Source of the DNA: CAVONV01 sp963697355
Lineage (GTDB): Bacteria; Acidobacteriota; Vicinamibacteria; Marinacidobacterales; DATDRI01
Reading direction: 5' to 3'
Assembly (NCBI GenBank): GCA_963697355.1
Contig: CAVONV010000022.1
Location: 372,001 to 436,000, forward strand
DNA length: 64,000 bases
The position numbers were made by a program, and so were the translations under genes. Positions 35,028-45,269 of this stretch are shown here, piece after piece; the first letter of the stretch is position 1; every line of letters begins with the position of its first letter. Below the pieces are notes generated by a model. That model had not been told where the DNA came from and ran no database searches. It saw only the letters and a list, made by a program, of their open reading frames with translations.

Positions 35028-36206
35028 GTGAATCTTATGCAACATCGACCACCATCTATTGCATCTGTTGATTTCGAAACGACACCTTTCGTAGCGATTT
35101 GGGAGACGACTCATGCTTGCGATTTGGCATGCAGGCACTGTCGGGCTGAGGCAATCCCGAAAGCCGCACCGGACGAGCTGACAACGAGCGAGGGCAAAAG
35201 ACTTCTCGGTGACCTGGCAGAGATGGGTACGCCCATTTGTGTCCTTTCCGGCGGTGACCCAGCCAAAAGAGAGGATTTGTTCGAGCTGGTCAGCCACGGC
35301 GCCCGCCTAGGCATGCGCATGGCGACCATTCCCGCTGCTACGCCTTTGTTGACTCGTGACCTGGTTACGGGTCTAAAGAAGGCCGGCCTCGCTCAGATGG
35401 CCTTGAGTCTCGATGGCCCCACTGCTGAGGTGCACGATGGCTTCCGCCAGGTCCCAGGGGCATTCGACATTACATTCAAGGGTGTTCGTTATGCCCAAGA
35501 CGCGGGACTCCCGCACCAAATCAACACCGTGTTCAGCGCCCACAATTGGGAGCTTTTCGACGAGATGGCTGCTCTTGTCAAGAGTCTCGAGCCGGTATTC
35601 TGGGAAGTCTTTTTTTTGGTGCCGACCGGCAGGGGTGCAGAGCTAGAGCAAATGAACGCGCTCGAGTTCGAGGGTCTCTTCGAGCGTCTTGCAGACTTTG
35701 GCCGAGAGGTCAACTTCATCGTCAAGATTACCGAAGCTCCGCACTATCGTCGTTTTCTCATGCAGCAGAAAGCGAAAAGCGGGCCGAAGACTTCCCAGTC
35801 CGGTCGACACGGAGGGCATCCCACCAAGGAGAAGGGGACTCTGCCTGCACACATGAGACGCGATTTTGGACCGGGTGGTTCAATCGGTCTCGCGCCTAAA
35901 GGCGTGAATTCAGGCAAGGGCCATCTGTTCGTAAGCTACAACGGAGAGATTTTTCCCAGTGGATTCCTACCGTTGAGCTGCGGCAACGTTCGAACAGATT
36001 CCCTCTCTGAGGTCTATCGGGGGCACAAGGTCTTCCGTGAGCTCCGGAGTCCGGAGCTCATCAGGGGAAAGTGTGGCATTTGTGACTACCGTGACATTTG
36101 CGGAGGGTCACGGGCGAGAGCCTACGCCATGACGGGTGACTATCTTGGTGATGAGCCCTTTTGCGCCTACGTGCCGGGCGGCGGGGAATCGACGGACGCA
36201 AGGTGA
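35028..36206 (+). CDS. Radical SAM/SPASM protein (TIGR04053-like, AhbD/heme-d1 relatives)
   Basis: About 390 residues, start GTG 35028 or ATG 35037. The radical SAM cluster motif is CDLACRHC (C-x3-C-x2-C), followed by the SAM-binding LSGGDP. The C-terminal SPASM region has CG at 35979, then CGICDYRDICGGSR and FC, giving ligands for a second cluster. The overall form (FVAIWETTHACDLACRHCRAEA) matches the TIGR04053 group, related to heme-biosynthesis and peptide-modifying SPASM proteins. Substrate unknown; no peptide precursor gene was seen nearby. Converges with the GT-like gene, 29 bases away. Confidence 0.85.
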   Translation: MNLMQHRPPSIASVDFETTPFVAIWETTHACDLACRHCRAEAIPKAAPDELTTSEGKRLLGDLAEMGTPICVLSGGDPAKREDLFELVSHGARLGMRMATIPAATPLLTRDLVTGLKKAGLAQMALSLDGPTAEVHDGFRQVPGAFDITFKGVRYAQDAGLPHQINTVFSAHNWELFDEMAALVKSLEPVFWEVFFLVPTGRGAELEQMNALEFEGLFERLADFGREVNFIVKITEAPHYRRFLMQQKAKSGPKTSQSGRHGGHPTKEKGTLPAHMRRDFGPGGSIGLAPKGVNSGKGHLFVSYNGEIFPSGFLPLSCGNVRTDSLSEVYRGHKVFRELRSPELIRGKCGICDYRDICGGSRARAYAMTGDYLGDEPFCAYVPGGGESTDAR

Positions 36207-36235
36207 ATCTTCGGAATTAGGATCAATAGAAGTCA

Positions 36236-38255
36236 TCAATCGGCGTGAAGTTGTGTCTCCGCAATGATGGCTCGCGCTCTTTCGACGATTTGCTCTGTTT
36301 CCTGCGATCCGTTCTTTTGCTCTTCTTCCAAATGACCCAGGACGTCGTAAAAGGCGTTCCACGAAGATTTCTCATTTTCGTAGGCTTGCTTCAACCAGCT
36401 AGGCGTGTTTTCAGCTCTGTCCAACAAGGTGCCGAGCTTTCTTACCCCAACGGACAAGAATTCCTCAACATCGAGTCCGCCACTTGATTGTAGCGCCTTC
36501 AAGCTGAAGGCAAGTAAGGCGGTCGTGAACGGAGTACGACTCACGAAGCTTCCCGTAAAAGGCTCGAGCGAAGAGTGAGTTTCTTCCCAGCTCCAAGGCA
36601 ATCCATGAGCATACAGGGAGAACAAGATCATCCGCTCATAATCACCGACGCTTTTTCCGGCCGCCGCTGATTGGATGGCACCTGCTGCAAAGCTGTGCTT
36701 GTCGTGACGCATGATGAGACCGGGCATATGCGCGTAGCGCAGAACACGCGCGCCCTTTTCATTGAGCACCGACATGATATAGGCCTGATCTTCGGCACGA
36801 CTTATTGTCGACAACGTGAAGGGACGATATCGACAAAGAGCGTCTACTCGAATCCCGTTGGTACCCCCGGTCACGTGAATTCGACTGAGACACCTATGTT
36901 CACCGTCTAGGTTGCTTCCGTCGTAGCGGGTCATCATTTCGGCTTCGGTCGAAAGAGCCTGGGGCACTCGAGTTGCAAGCACCCATTGGTCGGGTGGAAA
37001 AGGGGGGTGTGCCGGTTTTACATCAGGTGTGAAGAGACCTTGGTCGATATCAGCCTGATTGACCAACGCTCCTGCGATCATTCCCAACTCGACGGGTTTG
37101 CCGCTTGCGTCTCGTCCGCTGGCGCCCCAAAGCGGGGTTCGGAGAAGCTCGAAGGCACTCTTGCTCAGCTCTTCGACGAGACGTTCTTGGGGAAAGACTT
37201 GATCGAGATCGATCTTGAAGGTTGCTTTCAGTCCCGGATTTCTTACGGTTTTCCACAAAGCGCTAACGGCCTTCAAGAAGTTGTAATGTCTCCCGTAGGG
37301 CCCATCAACTCCGAAAACCGTCTCGAAGGTCCCCGGGGCCGCACCCTTTTTGTCGAGGAGCCGTGCAGCTGGGTAAAGGACATCCTCGGTCAGGCGTTGG
37401 GTGTCTTCTTCGGTGAAGATGTAGATGTCTAAGTCGCGGACGTCCGTACTGTGCCTCAGAATGGACTCGATGTAAGGACGGGCGATTCGGTGAAGCCCGG
37501 GATGTGTAACGCTCACGGATAGGACGACTTGGAGACGGTCCTCACTAGAGGCGGTTCCGCGTTCCTTTTCGAAAGCGAACATTTGGGACAGCCCGCCGAG
37601 ACCGTAGAGAATTTCGTTGTTCTCTGGTGAGACACCGATTTGAACGGGGTGGTCGTACCAGTACTTTTGCTCACCTAAGTTCTGGGATTCCAGAGCACGT
37701 CGAATCGTTTCGCCCAAATGAAGCTCGGTGGGCGGAGTGTTCTCCGGTGGCACCGTCAGCAAAGCATTTGACGTCCAGAGGATTTCTTTCGCGGGGTGCT
37801 GGATGGGAGTAGGGCACAGGGACTCGATGGTCACTTCGCGCTTTTTCCGCAACCAGCGCACCTTTTGGTCCCAGCCGTTGGCAATACCTGCGGCTTCTGG
37901 TAGAAAGACCGTCCAATAGCGTTCGGTGAGATTCTGTCGTGTCATCCTTCGGATTTGCGAGCGCTTTGGCGAGCGTCTCGATGTCGGTCCGAATGTCTCC
38001 GTGTCTTTCTAGTACTTGTCTGATCTCGTGTTCGATAGCTGCGATACCTTTGAGTAGAAACGAAGCCAGTTCTTGGTGCTGGGATTCTTCCCTTGCTTCG
38101 GACAGAACCGCGGAAGCGCGGGCTCGCGACGAAGAATCCGGTTCGGAGGACAGAACCTCTAGAAATGTGCGGCACAGCTCTTGTCCTCGGGATTGAGGAG
38201 AGGAGGAAGATGCGAGACCGAGTAGGTGGTGTATGGCAGTTCGAATGTGATCCAT
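36236..38255 (-). CDS. Unrecognised protein with GT-A glycosyltransferase-like features, one frameshift
   Basis: Composite of about 670 residues. The first 105 residues (38255 to about 37945) are helical and acidic (LEVLSSEPDSSS, IAAIEHEIRQVLERHGDI). There the frame is lost and a second frame continues with MTRQNLTERYWTVFLPEAAG. Two overlapping genes are possible, but the tail of the first frame looks non-coding, so I favour a single gene with one indel near 37940. The second part has a nucleotide-sugar-like core: VVLSVSVTHPGL, a DxD-like FKIDLDQVF, GASGRDASGK, and AEDQAYIMSVL with MRHDKHSF. This suggests a GT-A fold, without a named family. Downstream of and co-oriented with the NtrC/NtrB pair. 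Confidence 0.55.
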
Positions 38256-38320
38256 AGATGCTCCTCAACGATGGGTGTGGTGTGCCATGCCGATCGTGGT
38301 ACGGACCATAGGTCAGCAGT

Positions 38321-39613
38321 CTATGAAACTGTTGCCGCTCTCTGTGATTGGAGGTTGCGCTCCAAGACCTTGGGGTGAGGCAGTTGAACGATGAACTCCG
38401 CGCCCTGTCCGGAACGTGAGCTGACAGAGATCCTACCGTGGTGAGCTTCGACGACCCTTCTACATATCGGCAATCCGAGACCGGTTCCCCGTGTTTTGGT
38501 CGTATAGAAGGGAACGAAGATGCGGTCGAGCTTCGATTTGGGTATGCCATTACCTGAGTCGCGGACCGAGACCTGAATCCCTTTGGGATCTGAGAACGTA
38601 CTCACAGTCAAAGTTCCGCCTTCGGGCATGGCTTGAATCGCGTTGATAAAAAGATTGGATAATACCTGCCCGAATTGTTGAGGGTCGACCATAGCCTCCG
38701 ACAAACCCGTTTGGAAGTGGCGGACCACGTTCACCCGGACCTGCGGAAATAGCACCACGACACCCAGAGCATTGTCGATCACTTCATGAAGATCGGTGCG
38801 TGCCAGTTTGGCCACCTTGGGCCTCGCGTATGTCAAGAGATCCCGTACGGTGCCGTCGATTCTGCGGACCTGCTCGAGGACCTTTTCGACAACGGGACGC
38901 CTCTCATCCTCGTCCGGCAACGTTTCGCCGAGAACTTGAATGGCGCCGGCGATACCGGCCAGGGGGTTTTTTATCTCGTGAGCGAGCCCTGCAGCCATCT
39001 CGCCTAGGGTTGCCAGTTTCTCGGAATGTGAAAGCTGTCTTTCCAACTCTTGTAGCTTGTCCAGGTTGTCTTGAATCGCTCTGCAGCCAACACACTCTTT
39101 GACCTCCTCTCCGGATTCTTCCCTGCGGACGAGTACCGAGATGTCTTCACCGGATTTGGTCAAGCGCTTGGTGAGAAACTCACGAGTATAGTTGTTTTTG
39201 TCCTCGAGAGATTTCGTACCATCAGGGACCAGCTTTTGCGCGCTCTGACCCAAGATTTCACCGGGACGGTAGCCGTAGAGGAGCTCAGCACCTCGGTTCC
39301 AATAGACAATCTCACCTTCGGGGTCGATGCAGACGATGGCATTCGTCGACTCTTTGAGTACTTCCGCTAGGTGGTGCTCTCGATGTTCTACCTCGAATTC
39401 CATTTTTCGGAGTTTTCGATGTGTCAGAAGGACGACTAAGAAGGCCACTAGAATGCTGACACCCAAATCGCGAGCTACATGAAAACGCCAACGCGCCACG
39501 TCGGAGAGCTCGGGACTGATATATCGCTCCAGAGCATGTGAACCGGCAAAGAGTAGAGCGGTCAATAGGGCTATCCCGGCCACGAGCTTCCATAAACGTT
39601 GCTTCTTTCTCAT
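38321..39613 (-). CDS. PAS-containing sensor histidine kinase (NtrB/AtoS type)
   Basis: 430 residues: an N-terminal segment with two membrane helices (about 8-27 and 49-66), a short periplasmic loop between, a PAS domain (about 80-195), HisKA with the phospho-His in GLAHEIKNPLAG, and a complete HATPase domain (NLFINAIQAMP, VRDSGNGIPKSKLDRIFVPFYTTK, GTGLGLPI). Where PAS domains normally lead into the linker it has KECVGCRAIQ, a C-x-x-C pair that could act as a redox switch (inference). It starts 13 bases after the sigma-54 regulator and is its evident partner. Confidence 0.92.
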   Translation of the reverse strand: MRKKQRLWKLVAGIALLTALLFAGSHALERYISPELSDVARWRFHVARDLGVSILVAFLVVLLTHRKLRKMEFEVEHREHHLAEVLKESTNAIVCIDPEGEIVYWNRGAELLYGYRPGEILGQSAQKLVPDGTKSLEDKNNYTREFLTKRLTKSGEDISVLVRREESGEEVKECVGCRAIQDNLDKLQELERQLSHSEKLATLGEMAAGLAHEIKNPLAGIAGAIQVLGETLPDEDERRPVVEKVLEQVRRIDGTVRDLLTYARPKVAKLARTDLHEVIDNALGVVVLFPQVRVNVVRHFQTGLSEAMVDPQQFGQVLSNLFINAIQAMPEGGTLTVSTFSDPKGIQVSVRDSGNGIPKSKLDRIFVPFYTTKTRGTGLGLPICRRVVEAHHGRISVSSRSGQGAEFIVQLPHPKVLERNLQSQRAATVS

Positions 39614-39626
39614 ATGAGACCGCCGT

Positions 39627-41016
39627 TCAGTCGGAAAGCTGTTCCTGGAGCTGGAACTTCTTCATCTTGTAGCGCAACGCATCTCGGCTGATGTCGAGGA
39701 GCTTGGCCGCTCTGGTTTGATTCCCCCTGGCTCTAACTAATGCCTGCCGAACGAGCTCTTCCTCGACTTTCTCGAGAGACGTCCCGTCCTCCGGGATCGA
39801 GAATCTCGGGGAGGCCGAAATCTGAAGATGAAGGAACGTGTTTGACCGGTTCGATGGGAAGCGCCGATACGTCGATGAGCGGAGGTTCTTCGAGGATCAT
39901 GGCCCTCTCTATGAGGTTCTTCAGCTCACGGATATTTCCGGGCCAGTGGTAGTCCATGAGAAGCTGCACTGCGTCTGGAGTGAGTCCTTCGATTTTTTTC
40001 CGAAACTTCCGGTTGTAATGCTGAATGTAATAGTCTGCCAGGAGCGTGGCATCGTCGCCGCGCTCTCGCAAAGAGGGCAGAGTGATGGTAATGACATTGA
40101 GGCGATAGAAGAGATCTTGACGGAACTTGTCTTCCTCGACCATCGTCTTGAGGTCGCGGTTCGAGGAGGCGATGACTCTCACGTCTACCGTGATGTCTTG
40201 AATACCGCCGACGCGTTTGTAAGTTTGTTCTTCCAGCACTCTAAGGAGTTTTGCTTGGAGACCTAGTTGCATCTCGCCGATTTCGTCGAGGAGGAGCGTA
40301 CCGCCGTCGGCCAACTCCATCATGCCCTTTTTCTGTTGTCGAGCGTCGGTGAATGCCCCCTTTTCGTAACCGAAGAGCTCGCTCTCAACGAGATTCTCCG
40401 GTAACGCCGCGCAGTTGATGGCAAGGAACGGACGATCGGCCCGCACACTGTGATAGTGGATTGCTTTGGCGAAGAGATCCTTACCCGTTCCACTCTCTCC
40501 TTGCAGCAGAATCGTGCTGGCGGGACTAGAGGCAACCTTCTTCACCATTTCCACGGCGTCCATGACGGCTTTGGAACGACCCACAATATTGCGGAAATCG
40601 AAGCGCTTTTTGTCGCGCTCACGGAAGTGTCGTACCTCCTGTCTGAGCTTGACTGCTTCGAGGGCGTTGGAGACGGTTACCGCAAGCTCGTCGAAGTTCA
40701 ACGGTTTGGGTACAAAATCGTAGGCTCCCAATCGGAGTGCGGTGACAGCGTCTTCGAGAACGCCATAAGCCGTCATCATGATGACCACGACTCTTGGGTC
40801 TTTTTCTCTAATGGTACGCAGCACATCGAGTCCGCTCATATCCGGGAGGCGAATGTCCAGCAGAATAAGATCGGGACTCTCCTTCTCGGCCATATCGATG
40901 GCGTCCTTCGCATTGGCGGCTTCGAGGGTTTGATAACCCCAATTCGATATTTTTTTTCTCAACGACCATCGGATAAGGTCTTCATCGTCAACAATGAGTA
41001 TCGTTTCCTTGGGCAT
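39627..41016 (-). CDS. NtrC-type sigma-54-dependent response regulator, frameshifted near its end
   Basis: About 462 residues. Receiver (ILIVDDED, LILLDIRLPDMSG, Lys in DFVPKPL), AAA+ core with Walker A (LQGESGTGKDLFAK), GYEKGAFTDA (the GAFTGA loop with Asp in place of the second Gly, as in some members), Walker B (GGTLLLDEIGEM), and WPGNIRELKN. The open frame breaks at about 39780-39840. Another frame restores the end: SLEKVEEELVRQAL, then the Fis helix-turn-helix ARGNQTRAAKLLDISRDALRYKMKKF, stop at 39627-39629. It activates sigma-54 RNA polymerase when phosphorylated. It is divergent from the tetraheme cytochrome, whose start has a sigma-54 promoter. Confidence 0.92.
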
Positions 41017-41031
41017 TTATGAATATCCTCT

Positions 41032-41048
41032 CCGAGCTTCCAACTCGG
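41032..41048. promoter_or_regulatory. Candidate upstream activator site
   Basis: CCGAG-N7-CTCGG inverted repeat (41032-41036 and 41044-41048) lies 43-59 bases upstream of the sigma-54 promoter at 41089 and just 5' of the regulator gene. Its position suits binding by the divergent NtrC-type regulator. Inference from geometry only. Confidence 0.35.
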
Positions 41049-41088
41049 TTGACATACAACATGAGTCCTTCGCGAGGGCCGACACTTA

Positions 41089-41105
41089 CCGGCACCTTGA
41101 CTGCT
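41089..41105 (+). promoter_or_regulatory. Sigma-54 (-24/-12) promoter for the tetraheme cytochrome
   Basis: CCGGCACCTTGACTGCT fits the YTGGCACGNNNNTTGCW consensus at the invariant GG (41091-41092) and GC (41103-41104) with exactly ten bases between, and also at C-A-C, T-before-GC and the final W. The predicted start (about 41116) falls before the cytochrome start codon at 41143. Confidence 0.6.
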
Positions 41106-41142
41106 GCCAAGTGTTCGTGCTAAGCCCTTGGCTAAGAGAAGA

Positions 41143-41583
41143 ATGCGTTATGTGACTACTGCAGCGTTCGGGCTTCTGCTCATCATGGCATTTCTGAGCT
41201 GGGTGCATTCCGGAGCCCTGTATGTGGGTGCCGAAAAATGTAAGCTCTGCCATCGCAGTATCTACGAATCTTGGACCCGCACTGCGCATCGTCATTCAAC
41301 GGAGCGACTCTCGGTCCATGAACGCACGACAGACTGCATTCGCTGCCATGCTACAGGGTCGAACGCGCAATCTGGCGTTCAGTGTGAAGCCTGCCACGGT
41401 CCCGGCGCGGACTATTCGTCCGCTGAAGTCATGATGGACCCCGCGAAAGCACGTGAGGCGGGCTTGATAACACCGACCGAGTCTCTCTGTCGCGACTGCC
41501 ATGGCAGCGGACTGCCGAATCACTCCTCCCGTTTTTCGATGCCAGGCGAATCTGACCGAGCGCGAACCGTCCACAAATATTGA
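41143..41583 (+). CDS. Tetraheme c-type cytochrome (cytochrome c554-like)
   Basis: About 146 residues from ATG 41143 with GAGAAG just upstream; a TTG at 41128 is a second option. One N-terminal membrane anchor or signal (to about residue 24), then four C-x-x-C-H heme sites: 33-37 (CKLCH), 65-69 (CIRCH), 81-85 (CEACH), 116-120 (CRDCH). Extra His residues (HRHS) may serve as distal ligands. It resembles the small electron-shuttle proteins of the cytochrome c554 group. It is exported and assembled in the periplasm. Control by the neighbouring two-component system through sigma-54 is inferred. Confidence 0.85.
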   Translation: MRYVTTAAFGLLLIMAFLSWVHSGALYVGAEKCKLCHRSIYESWTRTAHRHSTERLSVHERTTDCIRCHATGSNAQSGVQCEACHGPGADYSSAEVMMDPAKAREAGLITPTESLCRDCHGSGLPNHSSRFSMPGESDRARTVHKY

Positions 41584-41928
41584 CGATGCCAGGTCTTGCG
41601 CTCGGCCCACCTACGCCTCCCGGATCATAGTACAAACGCTTCCTGGGGCAAACCACCACCTCCGGCCTAATTGCAGGGTGTAATTCTATTAAGTAGTTTA
41701 TTATTAAAGAGATATATGTATTATGAGCCCTAGGGTCAGGAGGGAAGAATTCTGGAATTTCGCAAGAACTGAGCGAAAACTCGCACCACCATTTGCTCTA
41801 GGTGGTATTCCTCATTCCGAGAAGCAGCAGGAAAGGTGTTTTAGATGCTTTCCCGGTTATTCGAGATTTGAGCTTCTCCGTGTTCTCGGTGATATATTTG
41901 GCCAGGGTTTCAGTCGGGGAGGGAGTAG
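41584..41928. other. Gene-free gap, AT-rich centre
   Basis: 345 bases between the cytochrome and the cyclophilin-like gene. The centre (41683-41720) is strongly AT-rich (TATTAAGTAGTTTATTATT) and could hold a promoter. Two short frames (41723-41932 and 41802-41987) show no family features or start signals. Nothing else can be supported. Confidence 0.4.
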
Positions 41929-42330
41929 ATGAGTCGTCGAATTCGAATCACTGCTGGTCAGGTGGAGCTCCGTGCAGAGCTCAATGACTCGCAGACGGCC
42001 AACGCCATTTACGATGCTCTGCCCATAACGGGTCATGGAAATCGTTGGGGCGAAGAGATTTACTTCGAGATACCTGTCGACGTGGCACTCGAACCTGGCG
42101 CCTCGGAAGACGTCGAGGTCGGGTCGCTTGGATACTGGCCGCCCGGAAAGGCATTTTGCATCTTTTTTGGACCCACTCCGGCGTCCTCAGGTGACGAGCC
42201 GAAGGCGGCCAGTCCCGTGAATACCATAGGGAGAGTCAATGAAAATGTGAGAGAGCTCAAAGACGTTCCCCACGGGCAAGAAGTGCGATTGGAGAGGGCG
42301 GGACAGTGGCCAGAAGCTAGTGACCAGTGA
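41929..42330 (+). CDS. Cyclophilin-like fold protein (PF04126/DUF369 type)
   Basis: 133 residues. The motif pattern RITAGQVELRAELNDSQTANAIYDALPITG, then WGEEIYFEIPV and LGYWPPGKAFCIFFGPTPAS, is the TM1367-like small cyclophilin-fold family. The barrel lacks the catalytic Arg of true peptidyl-prolyl isomerases, and no activity has been shown for the family. The last 15 residues enter a repeat-like sequence (from 42310) and may not be conserved. Soluble; ends 263 bases before the TPR-CHAT gene. Confidence 0.85.
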   Translation: MSRRIRITAGQVELRAELNDSQTANAIYDALPITGHGNRWGEEIYFEIPVDVALEPGASEDVEVGSLGYWPPGKAFCIFFGPTPASSGDEPKAASPVNTIGRVNENVRELKDVPHGQEVRLERAGQWPEASDQ

Positions 42331-42375
42331 CGAGAGGCCAGTCCGCCCACGGATAGCTTGGAGCGGACCCGCCGA

Positions 42376-42480
42376 CCGCCTTCGCATTAGCTTCGGCGAG
42401 TCTCGCCGAAGTCGGTGGCAATGCATTGGCACCACCGACGGAGGCGGAAGCCAACAGAGTGACGCAATGGGCGAAGGCGG
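42376..42480. repeat. Nested inverted-repeat (cruciform-forming) element
   Basis: An outer pair, CCGCCTTCGC (42376-42385) with GCGAAGGCGG (42471-42480), encloses two hairpins: CTTCGGCGAG-T-CTCGCCGAAG (42391-42411, perfect) and TCGGTGG-CAATGCATTG-GCA-CCACCGA (42412-42438). The sequence GTGACCAGT flanks it on both sides (around 42320 and 42481). No gene lies in the 42331-42593 gap. Confidence 0.7.
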
Positions 42481-42593
42481 GTGACCAGTAAACGGCGGAC
42501 AGTTGTCCAGCGAACACCAAACTTGAAAGCTTGACTGCTCGACGGCGTAGTGAAGACATCGATTGACACGGAAGGAACTAGAAGGAGTCCATC

Positions 42594-45222
42594 TTGAGGA
42601 CTGCTCGTGCTTATCTCGTCGTTTTGATGATTGGTGTTGCGGCAATTCTTGGGCTCAAATGGTATGTGGAAAGGGACACCGGTCCGAATCTCGGGCTAGA
42701 GGAGATAGCGCAGCCGGAATTCATCAAGACCCACCCCGAGAAGGCGCGGCGCGCAGCTAGTGATCTTCTGAACAAGGCGCTCGACTTTCGTATCAGCAAC
42801 GATGGGGCGGAGGAGAGGTTCGAGAAAGCTTGTCGACTGGCTCGAGCCGTCAGTCGGCAGCTCGACGACCCCTCTATCGAGGAAGCCTGCAGCTTCTACG
42901 AATCGCTCGACCGGTCCGGGACCCTCACCAAGCGTGAAGCGGACCGACTGACGGACGAATCAGAGTCGGCCTACCGCTCGGGTAAAAGGCCTGAGGCTAG
43001 CGAACTGGCCCATCGGGCGCTGATACTCTACGAAAAAATCGGAGACAGTTGGGGTGAGTTGCGAGTCGTCCATCTTCTGGGAAACATCCATTGGGTATCA
43101 GGGGAGACGGACGAAGCCATTGCGCAATACCATCGTTTGCTGGATGGAGCCAAGACGATCGGAGACCGCAATCGTGAGGCCGCAGCTGTCAACAATCTTG
43201 CTCGGGTCGAAGAGTGGCGAGGGAACATAAGAGAGGCCGAGTCCGGATACCGGCGGGTCGAAGAACTGGGAGACCGACATGGCCTGGCTCGTATCAGAGG
43301 ATTTGCTCTGCTCTACCGAGGCAACCTCCTACACCGACTCGGGATACCGGAACGAGCGGCAGACGTCCTGGAGGAATCCGCGGGTGTTTTCCACGATTTG
43401 GGTGAAGGGCAATTTGAAGCGGCGGCCGCCTCGAATCGGGGGGCGAGCCTTCAACGAATGGGTCTCCACGATGAGGCTTTCGAGGCCTATCGGCGTTCTT
43501 TGGCGTTGCGCTCGCAATCGGAGAACCCTTCCGGGCGTATCGGTACACTTCTACAGATTGCAGAGCTACATTACGAAGGCGGTGATGCGGAACGTGCCAC
43601 CGAATCGCTCAATGAGATCCTCTCCCTGACAGAGGAGGCAACTGACGCCGCGTCGAGATCGTTTAGGTGGGGTGCTCTTATTACAGCGACAGATATCGAC
43701 CTTGCCTCCGGTCGTCTCGAAGCGGCCCGAAGGTCTCTCGAGGAGGCCGAGGACATTGCGGAGGAGGTGGGGCACACCCTCTATAGCGTGGAGCTCGACA
43801 GACGACGAGCGGAGCTCTTCCGGCTCGAAGATGACCCCGAAAGAGCAGCTGGAGTCCTCGAAAATGCCGTCGCGGTGATCGAGCGGCTTCGAACGAGTCC
43901 GGAGGCCGAGGAGGACCGCGTCCGTTTTCTCGAGGCGCAGGATTCGGTCTTCAAAGATCTAGCCGGCATCTATCTCCGTCGCTTGAACCGTCCACAGGAC
44001 GCATTTGTGATTCTGGAAAAGTGCCGTTCGCGAGCGTTTCTGGATTCTCTCGAAGGTGGTGCTTTCATCGCGTCAGATCCCTCAGGAGCACCACGAGTAC
44101 TCTTGGGATCATCGGCGGAAACCACTGATCTCGATCATGTGGTATCCAAACTTCCGAGCAACGCTACGCTTCTTCACTACACCGTCGCGCCCAAATGGCT
44201 TGCCGTGATGATCGCCGATTCGGGAGGAAGACGCACTCACGTGGTCATTGACATTGCGCAGGAGGAGCTCGAGAGTCTTGCGACTTCTTTTGTCGAACAA
44301 ACGAGTGGCGAATCAACTCAAGGACGAGATCCCTACTCTTGAAGGGGAAAGACTGTCTCACCTACTCTTGGATCCTTTCATCGCTCTCCAAAGTGAGCAA
44401 AAGGCTCTGGTCATTGTTCCAGATGGAATCTTGTTCTCGATCCCCTGGGCGGCCCTACCGTTTCGAAAGGGCTATCTAGTTGATGAGCACGTCATCTCGA
44501 TCGAGCCCAGTGCTTCTGTGTTCGTCCATCTTGTCGGCCGTGCTCCGAGACAACGCAGACCTTCTGCACTCCTCGTTGCCAATCCATCCGGTGGGCGTGT
44601 GGTTGGAGGGGTCACGCCGCGTCCCCTCCCGGAAGCGGAGAAAGAAGCAAAAGAGCTCGAGAAAATCCTATCGCGAACGACCTCACTCGTCGGTCGGAGT
44701 GCGAGTGAAGAGGCCGTGAGAGCTGAGACCGGCCTGCACGACATCCTTCATTTTGGCACCCATGCCTGGATCGTTTCTGAGAGTCCATTGAGGTCGTCGT
44801 TGTTACTGGCCGGTAGCGACGGACAAGTGGCGGATCCACAACTGGTGCCGGTGGCGCCCAGGGACGGTGTCTTAACGGGCTACGAGGTTCTCGGGCTCGA
44901 GATGAGACCGCAGGCTATGGTTACGCTCGCGGCATGTAAGAGCGTCGGAAAGGGACGTCGGCGCGGAGAAGGTGTGGCCGGCTTGGCGCGGGCGTTTTTT
45001 GAAGCTGGGGCCGGTACGGTCATCGCTTCGCTATGGCCTGTTGAGGATCGTGCAACGCGCGAGCTCATGGTTCATTTCTATAGGGGGCTCGCAACAGAAG
45101 GGAAGTCTGCTGCCTCTGCGCTTGCTGAGGCGCAATCCGGGCTGTTGAATGGTGTCGCGGGGGAGCGACGACGACATGCGTACTATTGGGCGGGATTTGT
45201 TCTGATTGGAGACGGTAGATAA
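42594..45222 (+). CDS. TPR-CHAT protease-like protein, one frameshift
   Basis: About 875 residues from a TTG at 42594 preceded by AGAAGGAG. An N-terminal membrane anchor (residues 5-23) comes first, then a long helical TPR array (about 100-480), then a CHAT domain (about 550-870). CHAT catalytic residues are visible: His in DILHFGTHAW and Cys in VTLAACKSVG, with the conserved GEGVAGLARAFFEAGAGTVIASLWPVED. The frame breaks near 44300 (LATSFVEQT in one frame, VANQLKDEIPTLEGE in the next); one base restores continuity. CHAT domains are caspase-like cysteine proteases related to separase. TPR-CHAT proteins are common in Acidobacteriota; substrates are not known. Followed by an M28 peptidase. Confidence 0.85.
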
Positions 45223-45269
45223 GAGTCGGGCCGGCGAAAGCAACATTGAGGTAACGAAGGGAGTCGAGC

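Noticed and set aside
37671..37940. C-terminal part of the 194-codon frame upstream of the GT-like gene
   Set aside because: It runs out of frame over the GT-like coding region and has no protein-like pattern; read as the result of one indel.
41723..41987. Two short frames in the gap before the cyclophilin-like gene
   Set aside because: No family match, no binding site and frames mutually exclusive; probably chance.
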